From contig NZ_JAUAMC010000001.1 in NCBI RefSeq assembly GCF_031010195.1, positions 62,001 through 126,000 on the forward strand: DNA of 64,000 nt, read 5' to 3'. The notes beneath the pieces are model-generated. The model ran no database searches. It saw only the letters and a list, made by a program, of their open reading frames with translations, and was not told the DNA's origin. The DNA comes from Halomonas sp. SpR8 (GTDB lineage Bacteria; Pseudomonadota; Gammaproteobacteria; Pseudomonadales; Halomonadaceae). Shown here piece by piece: positions 8,813-18,800 of the stretch; within the stretch, counting starts at the first letter, position 1; each line of letters begins with the position of its first letter. A program made the translations under genes and the position numbers.

Positions 8813-10302
8813 TGTATATCGGGGTCGATTGCGGTACTCAGAGTACCAAAGTAGTAGTGATAGACGTTGAGCAAGGCAAAATACTCGCTGAAGCAAGCCG
8901 TGGTCATCACCTGGACGAAGGCGAAAATGGTCGTCGCGAGCAGTCGCCTGCCGAGTGGCTGACGGCCCTGAAAGAGGCGTTTTTTGCCGCGCTGGACAAA
9001 GCCGCTGTATCGGCGAGCCAAGTGCGCGGTATCGGGGTTTCCGGCCAGCAGCACGGCATGGTGGCACTCGATGGGGATGGCGTGCCGGTCTACCCCGCCA
9101 AGCTATGGTGCGATACCGAGACCAGTGCCCAGAACGCTGATCTGGTTACCCGCCTGGGTGGCGAAGCAGGCTGTCTGGACAAGTTGGGGCTGGTGCTGCA
9201 AACCGGTTATACAGCCTCTAAGGTCGCCTGGTTGCGCGAGCGTCAGCCGGATGCATACAAGCGCATCGAGAGCCTGCTCCTACCCCACGACTACCTCAAT
9301 TTCTGGCTTACCGGAGAACGCGTCACCGAAGCGGGCGATGCGTCGGGCACTGGCTACTTCGATACCCGCAAGCGCTGTTGGCAACTGGATGTTTTTTCTG
9401 AGATAGCCCCAGAATTAGACCCGACTCGAGTGTTGCCCCGAGTACTGGACGCCCATGAGCCGGTAGGTTATGTACGCTCAGAAGTGGCCCGGGAACTAGG
9501 GCTTGGCGATCAGGTGGTCGTCTCCTCCGGTGGCGGCGACAATATGCTCGGCGCTATCGGTACCGGGAATATTACCCCGGGGCTGATCACGCTGAGTTTA
9601 GGTACTTCGGGCACCGTATGTGCGTATTCGGCTACGCCCGTTGAGTGCGATAGCGCCATGGTCGCCAACTTCTGCTCCAGCACTGGCGGCTGGCTACCGC
9701 TGATCTGCACCATGAACGTCACGTCGGCCACTACGCGGGTACGCGAGCTGTTTGGTTTAGACTTGGCGTCTTTTGGCGAGAAAGTGGCCAGCGCACCCAT
9801 AGGTGCCGAGGGTGTTACCGTGCTGCCATTTTTCAACGGTGAGCGGGTACCCATGCTGCCGGATGCCTCAGCGGACTTCCTCGGCTTGACCAGTCTTAAT
9901 ACCACCCAGGCTAATGTGTGCCGGGCGGTGGTCGAGGGGGCCACTTTCGGGCTACGCTATGGGCTGGAATTGCTGGGTGATTTAACCGCCGGGGCCAGTC
10001 AGATTCGGCTGATCGGTGGTGGCGCTAAAAGCCCCGTGTGGCGGCAGATGGTGGCGGATATTACCAACACCCAGGTGATTTGCCCCGAAATTACCGATGC
10101 GGCCGCGCTAGGTGCCGCGATACAGGCGGCCTGGTGCGATCAGCGTTCAGAGGGCGTCACCCTGGAAGCGTTGTGTGAAAAATTAGTCCACCTGGATGCC
10201 CGGTCACTGGCTGACCCTCATCCGGAGCGGGTGGCCGCCTACCAACCGATTTATGCGCGCTACTGCGCAGCACTTGAACAACGCCATGGCGGCGTGAAGT
10301 GA
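8812..10302 (+). CDS. xylB: xylulokinase
   Basis: FGGY-family carbohydrate kinase of 496 residues. The N-terminal ATPase core is [14 protein letters not shown], the substrate region [13 protein letters not shown] lies near 75-87, and the second domain carries [11 protein letters not shown] and the C-terminal [17 protein letters not shown]. These are features of D-xylulose kinase. It phosphorylates D-xylulose made from arabinitol or xylitol by the polyol dehydrogenases; fructose as a second substrate cannot be excluded. It starts in the stop codon of the mannitol dehydrogenase gene (TGATG), so the two are translationally coupled. Transaldolase follows 35 bases downstream, taking the product into the pentose phosphate pathway. 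Confidence 0.9.
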   Translation: MYIGVDCGTQSTKVVVIDVEQGKILAEASRGHHLDEGENGRREQSPAEWLTALKEAFFAALDKAAVSASQVRGIGVSGQQHGMVALDGDGVPVYPAKLWCDTETSAQNADLVTRLGGEAGCLDKLGLVLQTGYTASKVAWLRERQPDAYKRIESLLLPHDYLNFWLTGERVTEAGDASGTGYFDTRKRCWQLDVFSEIAPELDPTRVLPRVLDAHEPVGYVRSEVARELGLGDQVVVSSGGGDNMLGAIGTGNITPGLITLSLGTSGTVCAYSATPVECDSAMVANFCSSTGGWLPLICTMNVTSATTRVRELFGLDLASFGEKVASAPIGAEGVTVLPFFNGERVPMLPDASADFLGLTSLNTTQANVCRAVVEGATFGLRYGLELLGDLTAGASQIRLIGGGAKSPVWRQMVADITNTQVICPEITDAAALGAAIQAAWCDQRSEGVTLEALCEKLVHLDARSLADPHPERVAAYQPIYARYCAALEQRHGGVK

Positions 10303-10337
10303 TTATTAAGCATATAGACGAATATCAAGGAGATTTT

Positions 10338-11291
10338 ATGACCAGCCAGCTGCAACAGTTGAAGCAACATTCGCTTGTCGTCGCCGACACCGGTGATCTT
10401 GACGCTATTCGTCGTTATCAGCCTCAGGATGCCACTACCAATCCTTCGCTGTTGCTCAAGGCGTTTAGCCTGTCCGGTTACCAAACGCTGATTGACGAAG
10501 AGCTAAGCAGCGTAAAAGCCTCTGGTGGAAGCCGTGAAGAGCAGGTGAAGCATGCCGTTGATCGCTTGGCCGTTGCTATGGGCAGTGAAATTGCTGCCGT
10601 TGTGCCGGGTCGTGTGTCTACCGAAGTCGCTGCTCGTTTGTCTTTTGATACCCAGGCCAGCATTGCTAAGGCCCACGAGTTAATCGAACTCTACGACGCC
10701 CGCGGTGTGTCGCGGGATCGCGTGCTCATCAAGCTGGCCTCCACCTGGGAAGGCATTCGTGCCGCCGAAGTGCTTGAGCGTGAGGGCATTCAGTGCAACC
10801 TGACGCTGCTGTTCAGCGATGCTCAGGCCCAGGCCTGCTTTGATGCCGGGGTATTTCTGATTTCACCCTTCGTCGGCCGGGTCACCGATTGGTACAAAAA
10901 AGAGACGGGCAATGACTACACGCCGGAAAACGACCCGGGGGTTCAGTTTGTGCAAGGCGTTTGTCTGCGTGCCAACCAGGGCGGCTATGAAACCGTGGTC
11001 ATGGGCGCAAGCTTCCGCACCACCGGTCAGGTGCTTGCCTTAGCTGGTTGCCCACGGCTGACGATTTCTCCCGCGTTGTTGGAAGAGCTGGATGCCACCG
11101 AAGGCAGCGTTGCTGCGCAAATCCAATCTGGCGAAGGCCGTGGTAAACCAGTTGAACCGCTGAACGAGGCCGCTTTCCGCTGGGGCCACAATCAAGACGC
11201 CATGGCCACCGACAAACTGGCCGAAGGCATCCGCCGCTTCCACGATGACCAGCTTGAGCTAGAGAGCCTGATCGATAAACGGCTGGGCTAA
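10338..11291 (+). CDS. tal: transaldolase (TalB type)
   Basis: Transaldolase of 317 residues, the same length as E. coli TalB. The Schiff-base lysine is Lys132 in [11 protein letters not shown], the identical position to E. coli. [11 protein letters not shown] at 32-42 and the phosphate-binding [11 protein letters not shown] are also present. It exchanges three-carbon units between sedoheptulose 7-phosphate, glyceraldehyde 3-phosphate, erythrose 4-phosphate and fructose 6-phosphate. ATG 10338 was chosen because AAGGAG lies seven bases upstream and the length then equals the family; an upstream in-frame start lacks this. Placement in a polyol operon suggests a dedicated copy serving xylulose 5-phosphate disposal. 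A hairpin follows the gene. Confidence 0.95.
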   Translation: MTSQLQQLKQHSLVVADTGDLDAIRRYQPQDATTNPSLLLKAFSLSGYQTLIDEELSSVKASGGSREEQVKHAVDRLAVAMGSEIAAVVPGRVSTEVAARLSFDTQASIAKAHELIELYDARGVSRDRVLIKLASTWEGIRAAEVLEREGIQCNLTLLFSDAQAQACFDAGVFLISPFVGRVTDWYKKETGNDYTPENDPGVQFVQGVCLRANQGGYETVVMGASFRTTGQVLALAGCPRLTISPALLEELDATEGSVAAQIQSGEGRGKPVEPLNEAAFRWGHNQDAMATDKLAEGIRRFHDDQLELESLIDKRLG

Positions 11292-11309
11292 CATACAGGT
11301 TAGCCCATG

Positions 11310-11338
11310 GCGTCGGGGGGGCACCCTAACCCCGACGC
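11310..11338 (+). terminator. hairpin / weak terminator between tal and kinase-like gene
   Basis: A 9-bp GC-rich stem, GCGTCGGGG / CCCCGACGC, lies 19 bases after the transaldolase stop. Only a short T-poor tail follows, so termination is probably partial. It may reduce or uncouple expression of the fructosamine-kinase-like gene relative to the polyol genes. Confidence 0.5.
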
Positions 11339-11370
11339 AGTTATTCATTCGGGGACAGGGAGAAAGTCTT

Positions 11371-12213
11371 ATGGATGCCACCCTGAGCCAGCTATTGGAA
11401 TCTATCGACTTAACCCCCACTGGCAATTTGCAGCCGCTCAGTGGGGGAGATATCGCCGCGGTGTATCGTCTGGAGACGCGCCAGGGGCTGGTGGTGATTA
11501 AGCACGACGACGCAGCGCGGCTAAACGGCGAAGCCGAGGGACTGCGTGCCTTGCGCAGCGCCTGCGAGAAGCTTGCGGTGCCAGAGGTATTAGGCTTGTC
11601 AGCGGGCTGGCTGGTCATTGAGTCGTTGGACACCGTGCCCAGTGGGGCGAAAAGCGAAGCAGCGCTTGGCGAAGGGCTACGCGGTTTGCACAGCGTGATT
11701 GGCGATGTCCACGGCTGGCATCAGGATAACGCCTGCGGGCAAACGCCTCAGCCGAATGCTCCACTTAATGACGGACGGGCCTTTCAGCGCGAGCGTCGTT
11801 TATTACCCCTGTGTGAGGCGTGTTACCAGCAAGGGCTGTTAGATAGCGAACTGCGAGGGCGAATCGAGCGCTTGGCCCAGGGTTTGGAGAGCTGGCTACC
11901 CGATGCACCGCCCAGTTTGCTGCATGGTGACTTATGGTCGGGGAATGTGCTCTTTACGATAAAGGGGCCAGCGATTATCGATCCAGCGGTGTATCGCCAC
12001 TATCCGGAAGTCGACCTTGCCATGCTGACGCTATTTGGCTCGCCGGGCGAGGCGTTTTTCGACGCCTACTGGAACGGCGACGCCCCGACCGACTGGCCGA
12101 GGCGTGAAGCGTTGTTTCAGCTTTATCCGTTGCTGAATCACCTGTTGCTGTTCGGTGCCGGTTATCGCTCGGCGGTTGAGCGCAGCGTGGCGAGGCTCGA
12201 AGCTTTCAACTGA
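11371..12213 (+). CDS. fructosamine/ketosamine kinase family protein
   Basis: Protein of 280 residues with the aminoglycoside-phosphotransferase-like kinase fold of the fructosamine-3-kinase family. The catalytic-loop motif LLHGDLWSGNVLF is at about 183-195 and the metal-binding aspartate is Asp204 in IIDPAVYRH. An N-terminal lysine in VVIKHD would contact ATP. Family members phosphorylate ketosamines formed when sugars react with protein amines, and the phosphates then decompose. A deglycation role beside ketose-producing dehydrogenases makes sense but is inference. An AGGGAGAAAG ribosome site precedes ATG 11371. It is convergent with the broken cyanase gene. Confidence 0.85.
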   Translation: MDATLSQLLESIDLTPTGNLQPLSGGDIAAVYRLETRQGLVVIKHDDAARLNGEAEGLRALRSACEKLAVPEVLGLSAGWLVIESLDTVPSGAKSEAALGEGLRGLHSVIGDVHGWHQDNACGQTPQPNAPLNDGRAFQRERRLLPLCEACYQQGLLDSELRGRIERLAQGLESWLPDAPPSLLHGDLWSGNVLFTIKGPAIIDPAVYRHYPEVDLAMLTLFGSPGEAFFDAYWNGDAPTDWPRREALFQLYPLLNHLLLFGAGYRSAVERSVARLEAFN

Positions 12214-12233
12214 GACTTACCAGGGCTTGTGTT

Positions 12234-12594
12234 TTACCAAGATTTATAGGGCAAAAACTTGCCGTTCATTGTGAGCAGTACACGGTCGCCTTTTTTGGGA
12301 TCTTCGATCTTGTCGACTTCCATGGTGAGATCGATGGCGCTCATAATGCCGTCGCCAAACTTTTCCTGCACGACGTCTTTCAAGGTCTCCCCGTACACAC
12401 CGACGATCTCATATAGGCGGTAGATCAACGGATCCTGGGGGGGCGCTTCATCCCAGGCTTTGGTGGGGAACGCCACCAAAGCCTCGGCGACATCGCTCTC
12501 CACACCTAGGGTATCGCAAATCTTATGGGCGATATCGGCGCTGGCGCTGTTCATGCCGTAGCAGGCGGAGGCCACCCGCACCGGCGGCATGCCA
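12234..12594 (-). pseudogene. cynS: cyanate hydratase remnant lacking its N-terminus
   Basis: The frame encodes the C-terminal two thirds of cyanase (E. coli CynS is 156 residues), ending GKFLPYKSW where CynS has GKYLPTKPF. The catalytic Arg, Glu and Ser are all kept: YRLYE corresponds to Arg96/Glu99 and GDGIMSAI to Ser122. About 35-40 N-terminal residues, including the helical DNA-binding-like domain needed for decamer assembly, are missing. In their place the sequence runs into a membrane-transporter fragment in a different frame. The frame does extend to an ATG at 12623, but that adds unrelated residues and no ribosome site. I read it as a decayed gene. Confidence 0.8.
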
Positions 12595-12703
12595 AATAGA
12601 AAAACACAATGATCGGCATCCACATGGCCATGATTTTGCCAGAAACCGTTGTCGAGATGGCAGCGCCCACTACTCCCACTACTACGCCCATAGAGATCAT
12701 CCA
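12593..12703 (-). pseudogene. fragment of a formate/nitrite-transporter-like membrane protein
   Basis: Thirty-seven residues on the minus strand read WMISMGVVVGVVG then TVSGKIMAMWMPIIVFFYL. This hydrophobic pattern, with G-K-I-x-A-M-x-x-P followed by a helix, resembles the central helices of the FocA/NirC family, where the following E-H helix would come next. It stops abruptly where cyanase sequence starts in another frame, and is not connected to any start or full-length frame. Such transporters occur beside cynS in other bacteria, which supports a common origin. The family call from so short a piece is tentative. Confidence 0.5.
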
Positions 12704-12778
12704 GTGGATGTGCGGGTGATTGCCGCCGTCAATCGCGAACTGCGCAACATGATCGATTCGGGCCTCACGGCTAAGTAA
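12698..12778 (+). pseudogene. fragment of a sigma-54-dependent activator (AAA+ domain)
   Basis: On the plus strand the frame reads PVDVRVIAAVNRELRNMIDS followed by G-L-T-A-K and a TAA stop at 12776-12778. VRVIAATNR(D/E)L is the near-invariant sensor I block of NtrC-type enhancer-binding proteins. Only about 25 residues remain, with no start, no Walker motifs and no DNA-binding domain. It overlaps the end of the transporter fragment on the other strand, so the junction of two deleted genes lies at about 12700. Confidence 0.65.
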
Positions 12779-12912
12779 ATGGGGTATCGACACGCGTGAT
12801 TTTCGCAAAAGAGCGCCGCATTAATCGCCAACCCATCATGCTTTGGACTAAGGTAAGCTGGAAGCGACTTGACAATAGGCTGTCCACACATTTTTAGATT
12901 GTTCAAGGCTAG

Positions 12913-12931
12913 CATACATACATGAATGTAA
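12913..12931 (+). promoter_or_regulatory. TetR-type operator before RND efflux operon
   Basis: CATACA-N5-GAATGTAA lies directly before a TATAAT box. It resembles the AcrR/TtgR operators of E. coli and Pseudomonas, which contain CATxAATGTAAGTA-like halves. The identical 19-bp layout recurs at 21650-21668 in front of the TetR gene of this window. Binding here would block the -10 region. Confidence 0.65.
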
Positions 12932-12932
12932 C

Positions 12933-12938
12933 TATAAT
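12933..12938 (+). promoter_or_regulatory. candidate -10 box of efflux operon
   Basis: A perfect TATAAT lies two bases after the TetR-type motif and about 115 bases before the first efflux gene. No convincing -35 hexamer is visible at 16-18 bp, so strength is uncertain. Operator overlap suggests repression by occlusion. Confidence 0.45.
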
Positions 12939-13052
12939 GCTCATCTTTCTGAGTGGCACCGTACTTTGAGTGACACCGTGCTTTTAGTGAATAAGTGCGC
13001 TGATTGATTGAGTGCGTTCGCCAACCTGACGCTGATACCTAGAGGCAATCCC

Positions 13053-14525
13053 ATGCGACTGGCACACAGGGCAGTCAATGCCCCTTTACGACCCCTACTG
13101 TTAGCGGTATTTACCGCTTCTTTTGTATTGCCTGCTCAAGCTGCCGACCTCATCACGATTACCCGTGATGCGTTGGACAATAACGCTGAGCTTGCCTCGG
13201 CGCGCTCCGAATATCTGGGCGTTGAAGCAGGTCGAGATGTTGCGCGAGGCGGGCTACTGCCTCAAATCAACGCCTCGGGCACCGTGGCGCATAATCAGCA
13301 ATATGAAAGTCAGGGTTCATCCCGAGCAGGAGCAGGAGCAGGCTCTGGCGCGGGGGGGAATGTGACTGCCGGTGATGACCGTTACAACTCTGTATCGCTC
13401 TCTCTAGAAGCCACTCAGGCCCTCTATGATGAAGTGACCCGCCGGGAAGTCACCCAGGCCGAGCGCCAGATTGACCAGCAGGTATATCTGTTCGCAGCTA
13501 CCGAACAGCAACTGTTAATTGACGTGGCCAGCGCCTATTTTGACATTCTGCGTGCCTACGAAGTCCTGGAGGCGCGTCTCGCTCAAGAGCGTGCTATCGG
13601 GCGTCAGCTTGAGCAGGCGGGCGAGCAGTTTGAGGTGGGTTTGATTGCGATCACCGAAGTCGAAGAAGCTCGCGCCACCTTTGACCAGTCGCGGGCTGAC
13701 CGGATTGCCGCAGAGAGTAATCTGCAGGTGGCTTTTGAAGCATTAGAGCAGTTAACCGGCCAGCGCTACGCCAGCATCGAAGCGCTGGGTGACAGCATGC
13801 CGATTGCACTTCCTGAACCAAGTAGTCGCGACTACTGGGTAGAGCAAGCCCTTGAGCTTAATCCGCAAGTATTGGCCCAGCAGGCGGCCATCGAGGTTTC
13901 CCGCAGCGGCGTAGAGATTGCTCGCGCGGGGCGTCTTCCCACCCTTCAAGCCTTTGGTAACTATCAATATGGCGATAGTGATATTGATAACACCACCGGG
14001 CATGATTCCTCTAGCCAGGTGGGGATAAGCGCCAATTTACCGATCTACACCGGTGGTCGTACCAGCGCCAGCATCCGCCAGGGAACCTACCAACTGGAGA
14101 GCAGCCAGTACGATTTCGAGTCCCAGCGTCGCTCATCGATCCAGCAGGTACGCTCGCTGTATACCCAGGTTAGCAACGATGTAGAAACTGTCGAAGCTCG
14201 GGAACAGGCCATTGTGTCTAACCGAAGCGCCCTGGAAGCTACCCGTGCCGGTTACGAGGTCGGCACCCGGAATATTGTGGATGTTTTGAACGCTGAGCAG
14301 AATTTGTATAACGCCATCGCGAACTACGCCGAGGCGCGTTACGACTACGTGGTTAACTTGCTCACGCTGCGTCAGCAGGCTGGACGCCTGGATGTGGACG
14401 CTATTGAGGAAGTCAATGCGTGGTTAACCGGCGATGAGGTGAATTTTACTCTGCCTGAAAGCGGCGGCAATGATCGCTATGAACCCGCGCTCAACATAGG
14501 TGCTCCGCCTCAGCCTGGCGCGTAA
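13053..14525 (+). CDS. TolC/OprM-like outer-membrane channel of RND efflux system
   Basis: Outer-membrane efflux protein of 490 residues, with a signal peptide ending ...VLPAQA before ADLITI. The body shows the two-fold repeated helical pattern of TolC: VEEARATFDQSRADR in the first half and EQAIVSNRSALEATRAGYEVGTRNIVDVLNAEQNLYNA in the second, cited here only as family landmarks near residues 195-215 and 385-425. It would form the trimeric exit duct for the pump encoded next. I chose ATG 13053 after AGAGGCAATCC; a TTG at 13008 would add residues before the signal peptide. It is the first gene of the operon. Confidence 0.9.
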   Translation: MRLAHRAVNAPLRPLLLAVFTASFVLPAQAADLITITRDALDNNAELASARSEYLGVEAGRDVARGGLLPQINASGTVAHNQQYESQGSSRAGAGAGSGAGGNVTAGDDRYNSVSLSLEATQALYDEVTRREVTQAERQIDQQVYLFAATEQQLLIDVASAYFDILRAYEVLEARLAQERAIGRQLEQAGEQFEVGLIAITEVEEARATFDQSRADRIAAESNLQVAFEALEQLTGQRYASIEALGDSMPIALPEPSSRDYWVEQALELNPQVLAQQAAIEVSRSGVEIARAGRLPTLQAFGNYQYGDSDIDNTTGHDSSSQVGISANLPIYTGGRTSASIRQGTYQLESSQYDFESQRRSSIQQVRSLYTQVSNDVETVEAREQAIVSNRSALEATRAGYEVGTRNIVDVLNAEQNLYNAIANYAEARYDYVVNLLTLRQQAGRLDVDAIEEVNAWLTGDEVNFTLPESGGNDRYEPALNIGAPPQPGA

Positions 14526-14600
14526 TTGCCCGTCGGTTGGCAGTGGTTCAGGTGCGCGCACTTTCGGTCACCTTAAAAAAGATATATGGGAATTCAATGT

Positions 14601-15872
14601 ATGAAGAAGATGATTCACTCACGCCGAGCGAGTCTGGTGACGCTGGTAGCTGCGCTGGCACTTTCAGCCTGTGGTCAGGAGCAAGCCGAGGCGCCTCAAC
14701 AGGGTGGTGGGCAAGAATCCCCGCCCCATAAAGTCGAAGTGGCTGAAATGGCGCGTCAGGATATACCGTTGGACAAGTCATACCCCTCGCTGCTGCGCAG
14801 TGATGACGAGGTCACCTTGGTTGCCCGTGTAGACGGTTTCCTTGAGGAGCGCCACTTCGAACCGGGTCAGTTGGTCGAAGAGGGGGATCGCCTTTACACC
14901 ATCGAACCGGATCTTTACCAGGCAACGGTCAATCAGCGTGAAGCGGATCTACAGAGCGCGCGTGCCGAGCTTTCCCGCGCCCAACGTGATGCCCAGCGTT
15001 TCGAGCAGCTACTCAGCCAAAACTCGGTGAGTCGTCAGCAGTATGACCAGGCACTGGCCGACCAACGGGTCGCGCAAGCGAGCGTGGCACAGGCTGAAGC
15101 GGCACTCTCCAGCGCTAACCTGGATCTGGGCTACTCCCAGGTGACTGCCCCTGTATCGGGCATGATCGGATTGAGCCAAATTAACGTGGGCAATCTGGTT
15201 ACTTCCGGTACGGAATTAGCGACGATCACCCCACTGGATCCACTGGAAGTGCGTTTCCAGTTGCCCCAGCGTGATGCTTTTGAACTGCGTCGCCAGTTGA
15301 GTGACGGCGGTGATACCTCGGATATTCGTGCGCGGTTGAGTATCCCTGGCGTCAGTGGCGGCAGCGATTCTGAACTGGAAGGGCATTTAGACTTTTTGGG
15401 TTCGCGGGTCGATAGCGGCACCAGCACCGTGCAAGCGTCAGCCACCTTTGAAAACCCTGAAGCCACAGTGCTACCAGGGCAATTTGTGCGTGTGCGTATT
15501 GTGGGTCTGAAACGTTTTGATGTTATGGCAGTGCCTGAGATCGCGGTGACGCAAGGATTAATGGGACCTCAGGTGTTTGTCCTGGATGAGGAGAATAAAG
15601 CCCGCGAGAGGACTGTTTCATTGGGTGAAGTCGCAGGCCCGTGGCAGCTGATTCGTGAGGGGCTTGAGCCGGGTGACCGTGTAGTGGTCGGTGACCCCGC
15701 TGGTCTAGAGCCGGGTATGATGATTGACCCCCAGCCGTTTAGTGGCGATGCGGAAGCAGTGGTCGAAGAGGCTGAGCAAGAGGAAGCGCAAGAGCAGGCA
15801 GAAGCAGCACAACAGATGGAGGAGGGGGCTGCCGATGGCCAGCCCGCTGAAGGGGAAGAGGGTGCGCAATAA
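14601..15872 (+). CDS. RND efflux periplasmic adaptor (MexA/AcrA family lipoprotein)
   Basis: Membrane-fusion protein of 423 residues. A lipoprotein signal peptide ends in the lipobox LSAC with Cys24. A biotinyl-lipoyl-like hairpin half (VDGFLEERHFEPGQLVEEGD), a coiled-coil hairpin, and the second lipoyl half (APVSGMIGLSQINVGNLV) follow, then beta-barrel and membrane-proximal domains. The C-terminal 60 residues are very acidic and low-complexity (many E, A, Q), longer than in AcrA. It bridges the inner-membrane pump and the outer-membrane channel. ATG 14601 was preferred over ATG 14586 because GGGA lies at a suitable distance. The stop overlaps the pump start by one base. Confidence 0.92.
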   Translation: MKKMIHSRRASLVTLVAALALSACGQEQAEAPQQGGGQESPPHKVEVAEMARQDIPLDKSYPSLLRSDDEVTLVARVDGFLEERHFEPGQLVEEGDRLYTIEPDLYQATVNQREADLQSARAELSRAQRDAQRFEQLLSQNSVSRQQYDQALADQRVAQASVAQAEAALSSANLDLGYSQVTAPVSGMIGLSQINVGNLVTSGTELATITPLDPLEVRFQLPQRDAFELRRQLSDGGDTSDIRARLSIPGVSGGSDSELEGHLDFLGSRVDSGTSTVQASATFENPEATVLPGQFVRVRIVGLKRFDVMAVPEIAVTQGLMGPQVFVLDEENKARERTVSLGEVAGPWQLIREGLEPGDRVVVGDPAGLEPGMMIDPQPFSGDAEAVVEEAEQEEAQEQAEAAQQMEEGAADGQPAEGEEGAQ

Positions 15873-18800
15873 TGAATTTCTCTAACTTCTTCATCAGTCG
15901 CCCGATATTTGCCACGGTATTGGCGATTATCGTGACGCTGGTGGGCGTGATGTCCATGCGCATTTTGCCCATAGAGCAGTATCCCAGCGTGGTGCCGCCC
16001 ACGGTCTCAGTTCAGGCGCAGTTCCCCGGTGCGGATGCGGAAACCGTGGCGCAAACAGTGGCAGCTCCCATCGCAGAAGCCATTAACGGTGTTGAGGACA
16101 TGCTCTACATGACCTCTAACAGCGCTGATAACGGCCTTATGAGCCTTAGCGTTGCCTTCGATATCGGTACCGATGGTGATATTAACACCATCAACGTTAA
16201 CAACCGGGTTCAGGGGGCGCTTTCGCAGTTACCTGAAGCCGTGCAGTCTCAAGGTGTTACCGTTGAACTGCGCTCTGACTCTATTTTGATGTTTATCGCG
16301 TTGACCTCACCTGATGGCGACTACGACAACATCTATATGCAGAACTACGCCACGCTTAACGTGCTTGACGAACTGCGTCAGGTACCGGGGGTGGGTAACG
16401 CCGAAGTGTTGGGTGGTGGCGAGTTCGCCATGCGTATCTGGATGGATCCGGATAAGTTGGCCCAGTATGATCTGACGCCCAGTGAAGTGGCCAGCGCGAT
16501 TAGAGCACAAAATACTGAAGTGCCGGCGGGCAACTTGGCCTCGACGCCGCAAAGTGACCCGCGAGCGTACACTTATACGATAACCGCTGGCGGTCGCCTC
16601 AGTAATGTCGACGACTTCCGCAATATTTACCTGCGTACCAATAACGATGGCTCTTCGCTGCGCTTGGAAGATGTCGCGCGCATAGAGCTTGGGGCATCTT
16701 TCTACGGGGTTGATGCGCGTTTGAACGGCTCGACCATGACGCCGATTATTATTAATCAACAGCCCGGTGCAAACGCGCTGGAAACTGCACAGGGTGTGCG
16801 AGATACGATGGAGGAGCTGTCCGGCCGCTTCCCGCCCGGGCTTGAGTATGATGCCCCTTATGATACAACCCTGTTTATTGATGCCTCCGTGGAAACGGTG
16901 CTCCATACCTTTATTGAGGCTTTTCTAATCGTTATCGTCATTCTGTTTATTTTCCTGCAGAACTGGCGTTTCACCGTGATTGCCATGTCGGTGGTGCCGG
17001 TCGCTGTTGTGGGTACGTTTGCTGGCTTCTATGTGTTTGGCTTTACGATCAACCTGCTAACCCTGTTTGCCTTGGTTTTATCGATAGGGATAGTGGTCGA
17101 CGATGCCATCCTGGTGGTGGAGAACGTCGAGCGCGTGCTGAGTGAAGAAGACGATATTAGCGTACGCGACGCTACTATTCGGGCGATGAAAGAAGTTGGC
17201 GGGCCGGTCATTGCGACGTCGCTGATTATGGCCGCAGTATTTGTACCCGTGGCGTTTCTTGGCGGTTTTACCGGTCAAATTTATCAGCAGTTTGCGATTA
17301 CTGTCGCCATCTCGGTAGCCATCTCGGCGTTAATGGCGTTGACCTTTACGCCCGCCCTCTCGGCGATTTTTATCAAGCATAAAATCGCGGGCGCCGGGCA
17401 ATCCAAATTTAAGCGTGCCTTGAATACGCCGCTGCGCCTGTTTGACCGGCTGTTTGCTGGCATCACCGCCGCTTATATGTGGGTAGTAAAAGGCTTAGTA
17501 CGTTTTTGGGTGTTAGCTTTAGCACTAACGGTGCTAACCGGGGTGGGCTCCTACTGGCTCTACGCTAATACGCCTTCGACGTTGGTACCGGAAACTGATC
17601 AGGGGGTTGTGTTAGTGAGTGTGTCGCTCCCCGATGCAGCGTCGCTGGATCGCACCCAGCGCTATATGTCAAAACTCAGTGCGGCGATTGAAGATATTCC
17701 CGGTGTGGAATACTCCTCAGCGGTGGCGGGCTATGACATTTTGTCGAGTGCCGTGAATACTGCTCGGGGGGTTATGTTTATCAATCTGAGCCCATGGTCT
17801 GAGCGTGACCTGACTGCCACCGAACTTGTAGGGAGGATTATGGGGCTAGGCGCCAGTATCGATGGTGGTTCCGCGATGGCCTTTAACTTGCCACCCATTA
17901 TGGGGCTTTCGACCACCGGCGGGTTTACCGGCTACCTGCAGTCCTTTGATGGTGCTTCGGCGCGTGAGCTATATGAAGCATCGCTGCAAATCATGCAGAA
18001 GGCCAACCAACATCCTGCGTTGAATCGGGTGTTCACCACCTTTAACGTTAATGTGCCGTCATACCGTGCCAATATCGACCAGCAGAAAGCGTTAAGTTAC
18101 GGCGTGGCACTGGAAAATATTAACTCGGCCCTGTCCAATACATTTGGCAACGGCTTTGTTAACTATTTCAGTTATCAAAATCGTAACTTTCAGGTCTACC
18201 TACAAAACGAAGATGAATTCCGTAAAACGCCAGAAGACGTCAGCAGCGTCTACGTGCGTGGCGGCAATGGCGAACGTATCCCGCTCTCTGAATTTGTCGA
18301 GCTTGAGCGCCAAACCGGTCCATCGGTAGTATCGCGCTTTGGGGTCTACGCTGGCGCTATGTTCCAGGGGGAGCCTGCTGCTGGTTACAGTTCAGCGCAG
18401 GCGATCGAAGCGATGGACGAGGTGGTGCAAGAGGCACTGGGCGATAACTGGGGGATGGGCTGGACCGGTACGGCCTATCAGGAGTCCAATATGGGCAGTG
18501 CCGCGACGCTGGCGATTGTCTTCGGGCTGTTGATGGTGTTCCTGATTCTGGCGGCTCAGTACGAGAGTTGGTCATTACCGCTAGCGGTATTGACGGCAAC
18601 GCCTTTTGCTTTCTTAGGTGGTATTGGCGGTATCGTGTTGCGCGGGCTGGACACCAGTGTGTATGTGCAGATCGGCATGCTGGTGGTGGTTGGGCTTGCT
18701 GCGAAAAATGCGATCCTGATCGTTGAGTTCGCCGAACTGCAGCGTAAGGAGCAGGGGAAATCAATCCGTGAGGCGGCGATTACCGCAGCTGAGCTGCGCT

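Noticed and set aside
12701..12808. Minus-strand start MRKSRVSIPH for the transporter fragment
   Set aside because: The first 35 codons overlap the sigma-54-activator fragment on the other strand and do not look like a membrane protein; the frame is a junction artefact.
16307..16906. Long open frame antisense to the RND pump gene
   Set aside because: Lies wholly inside a clear AcrB-type gene on the other strand; its composition is that of a codon-shadow frame.
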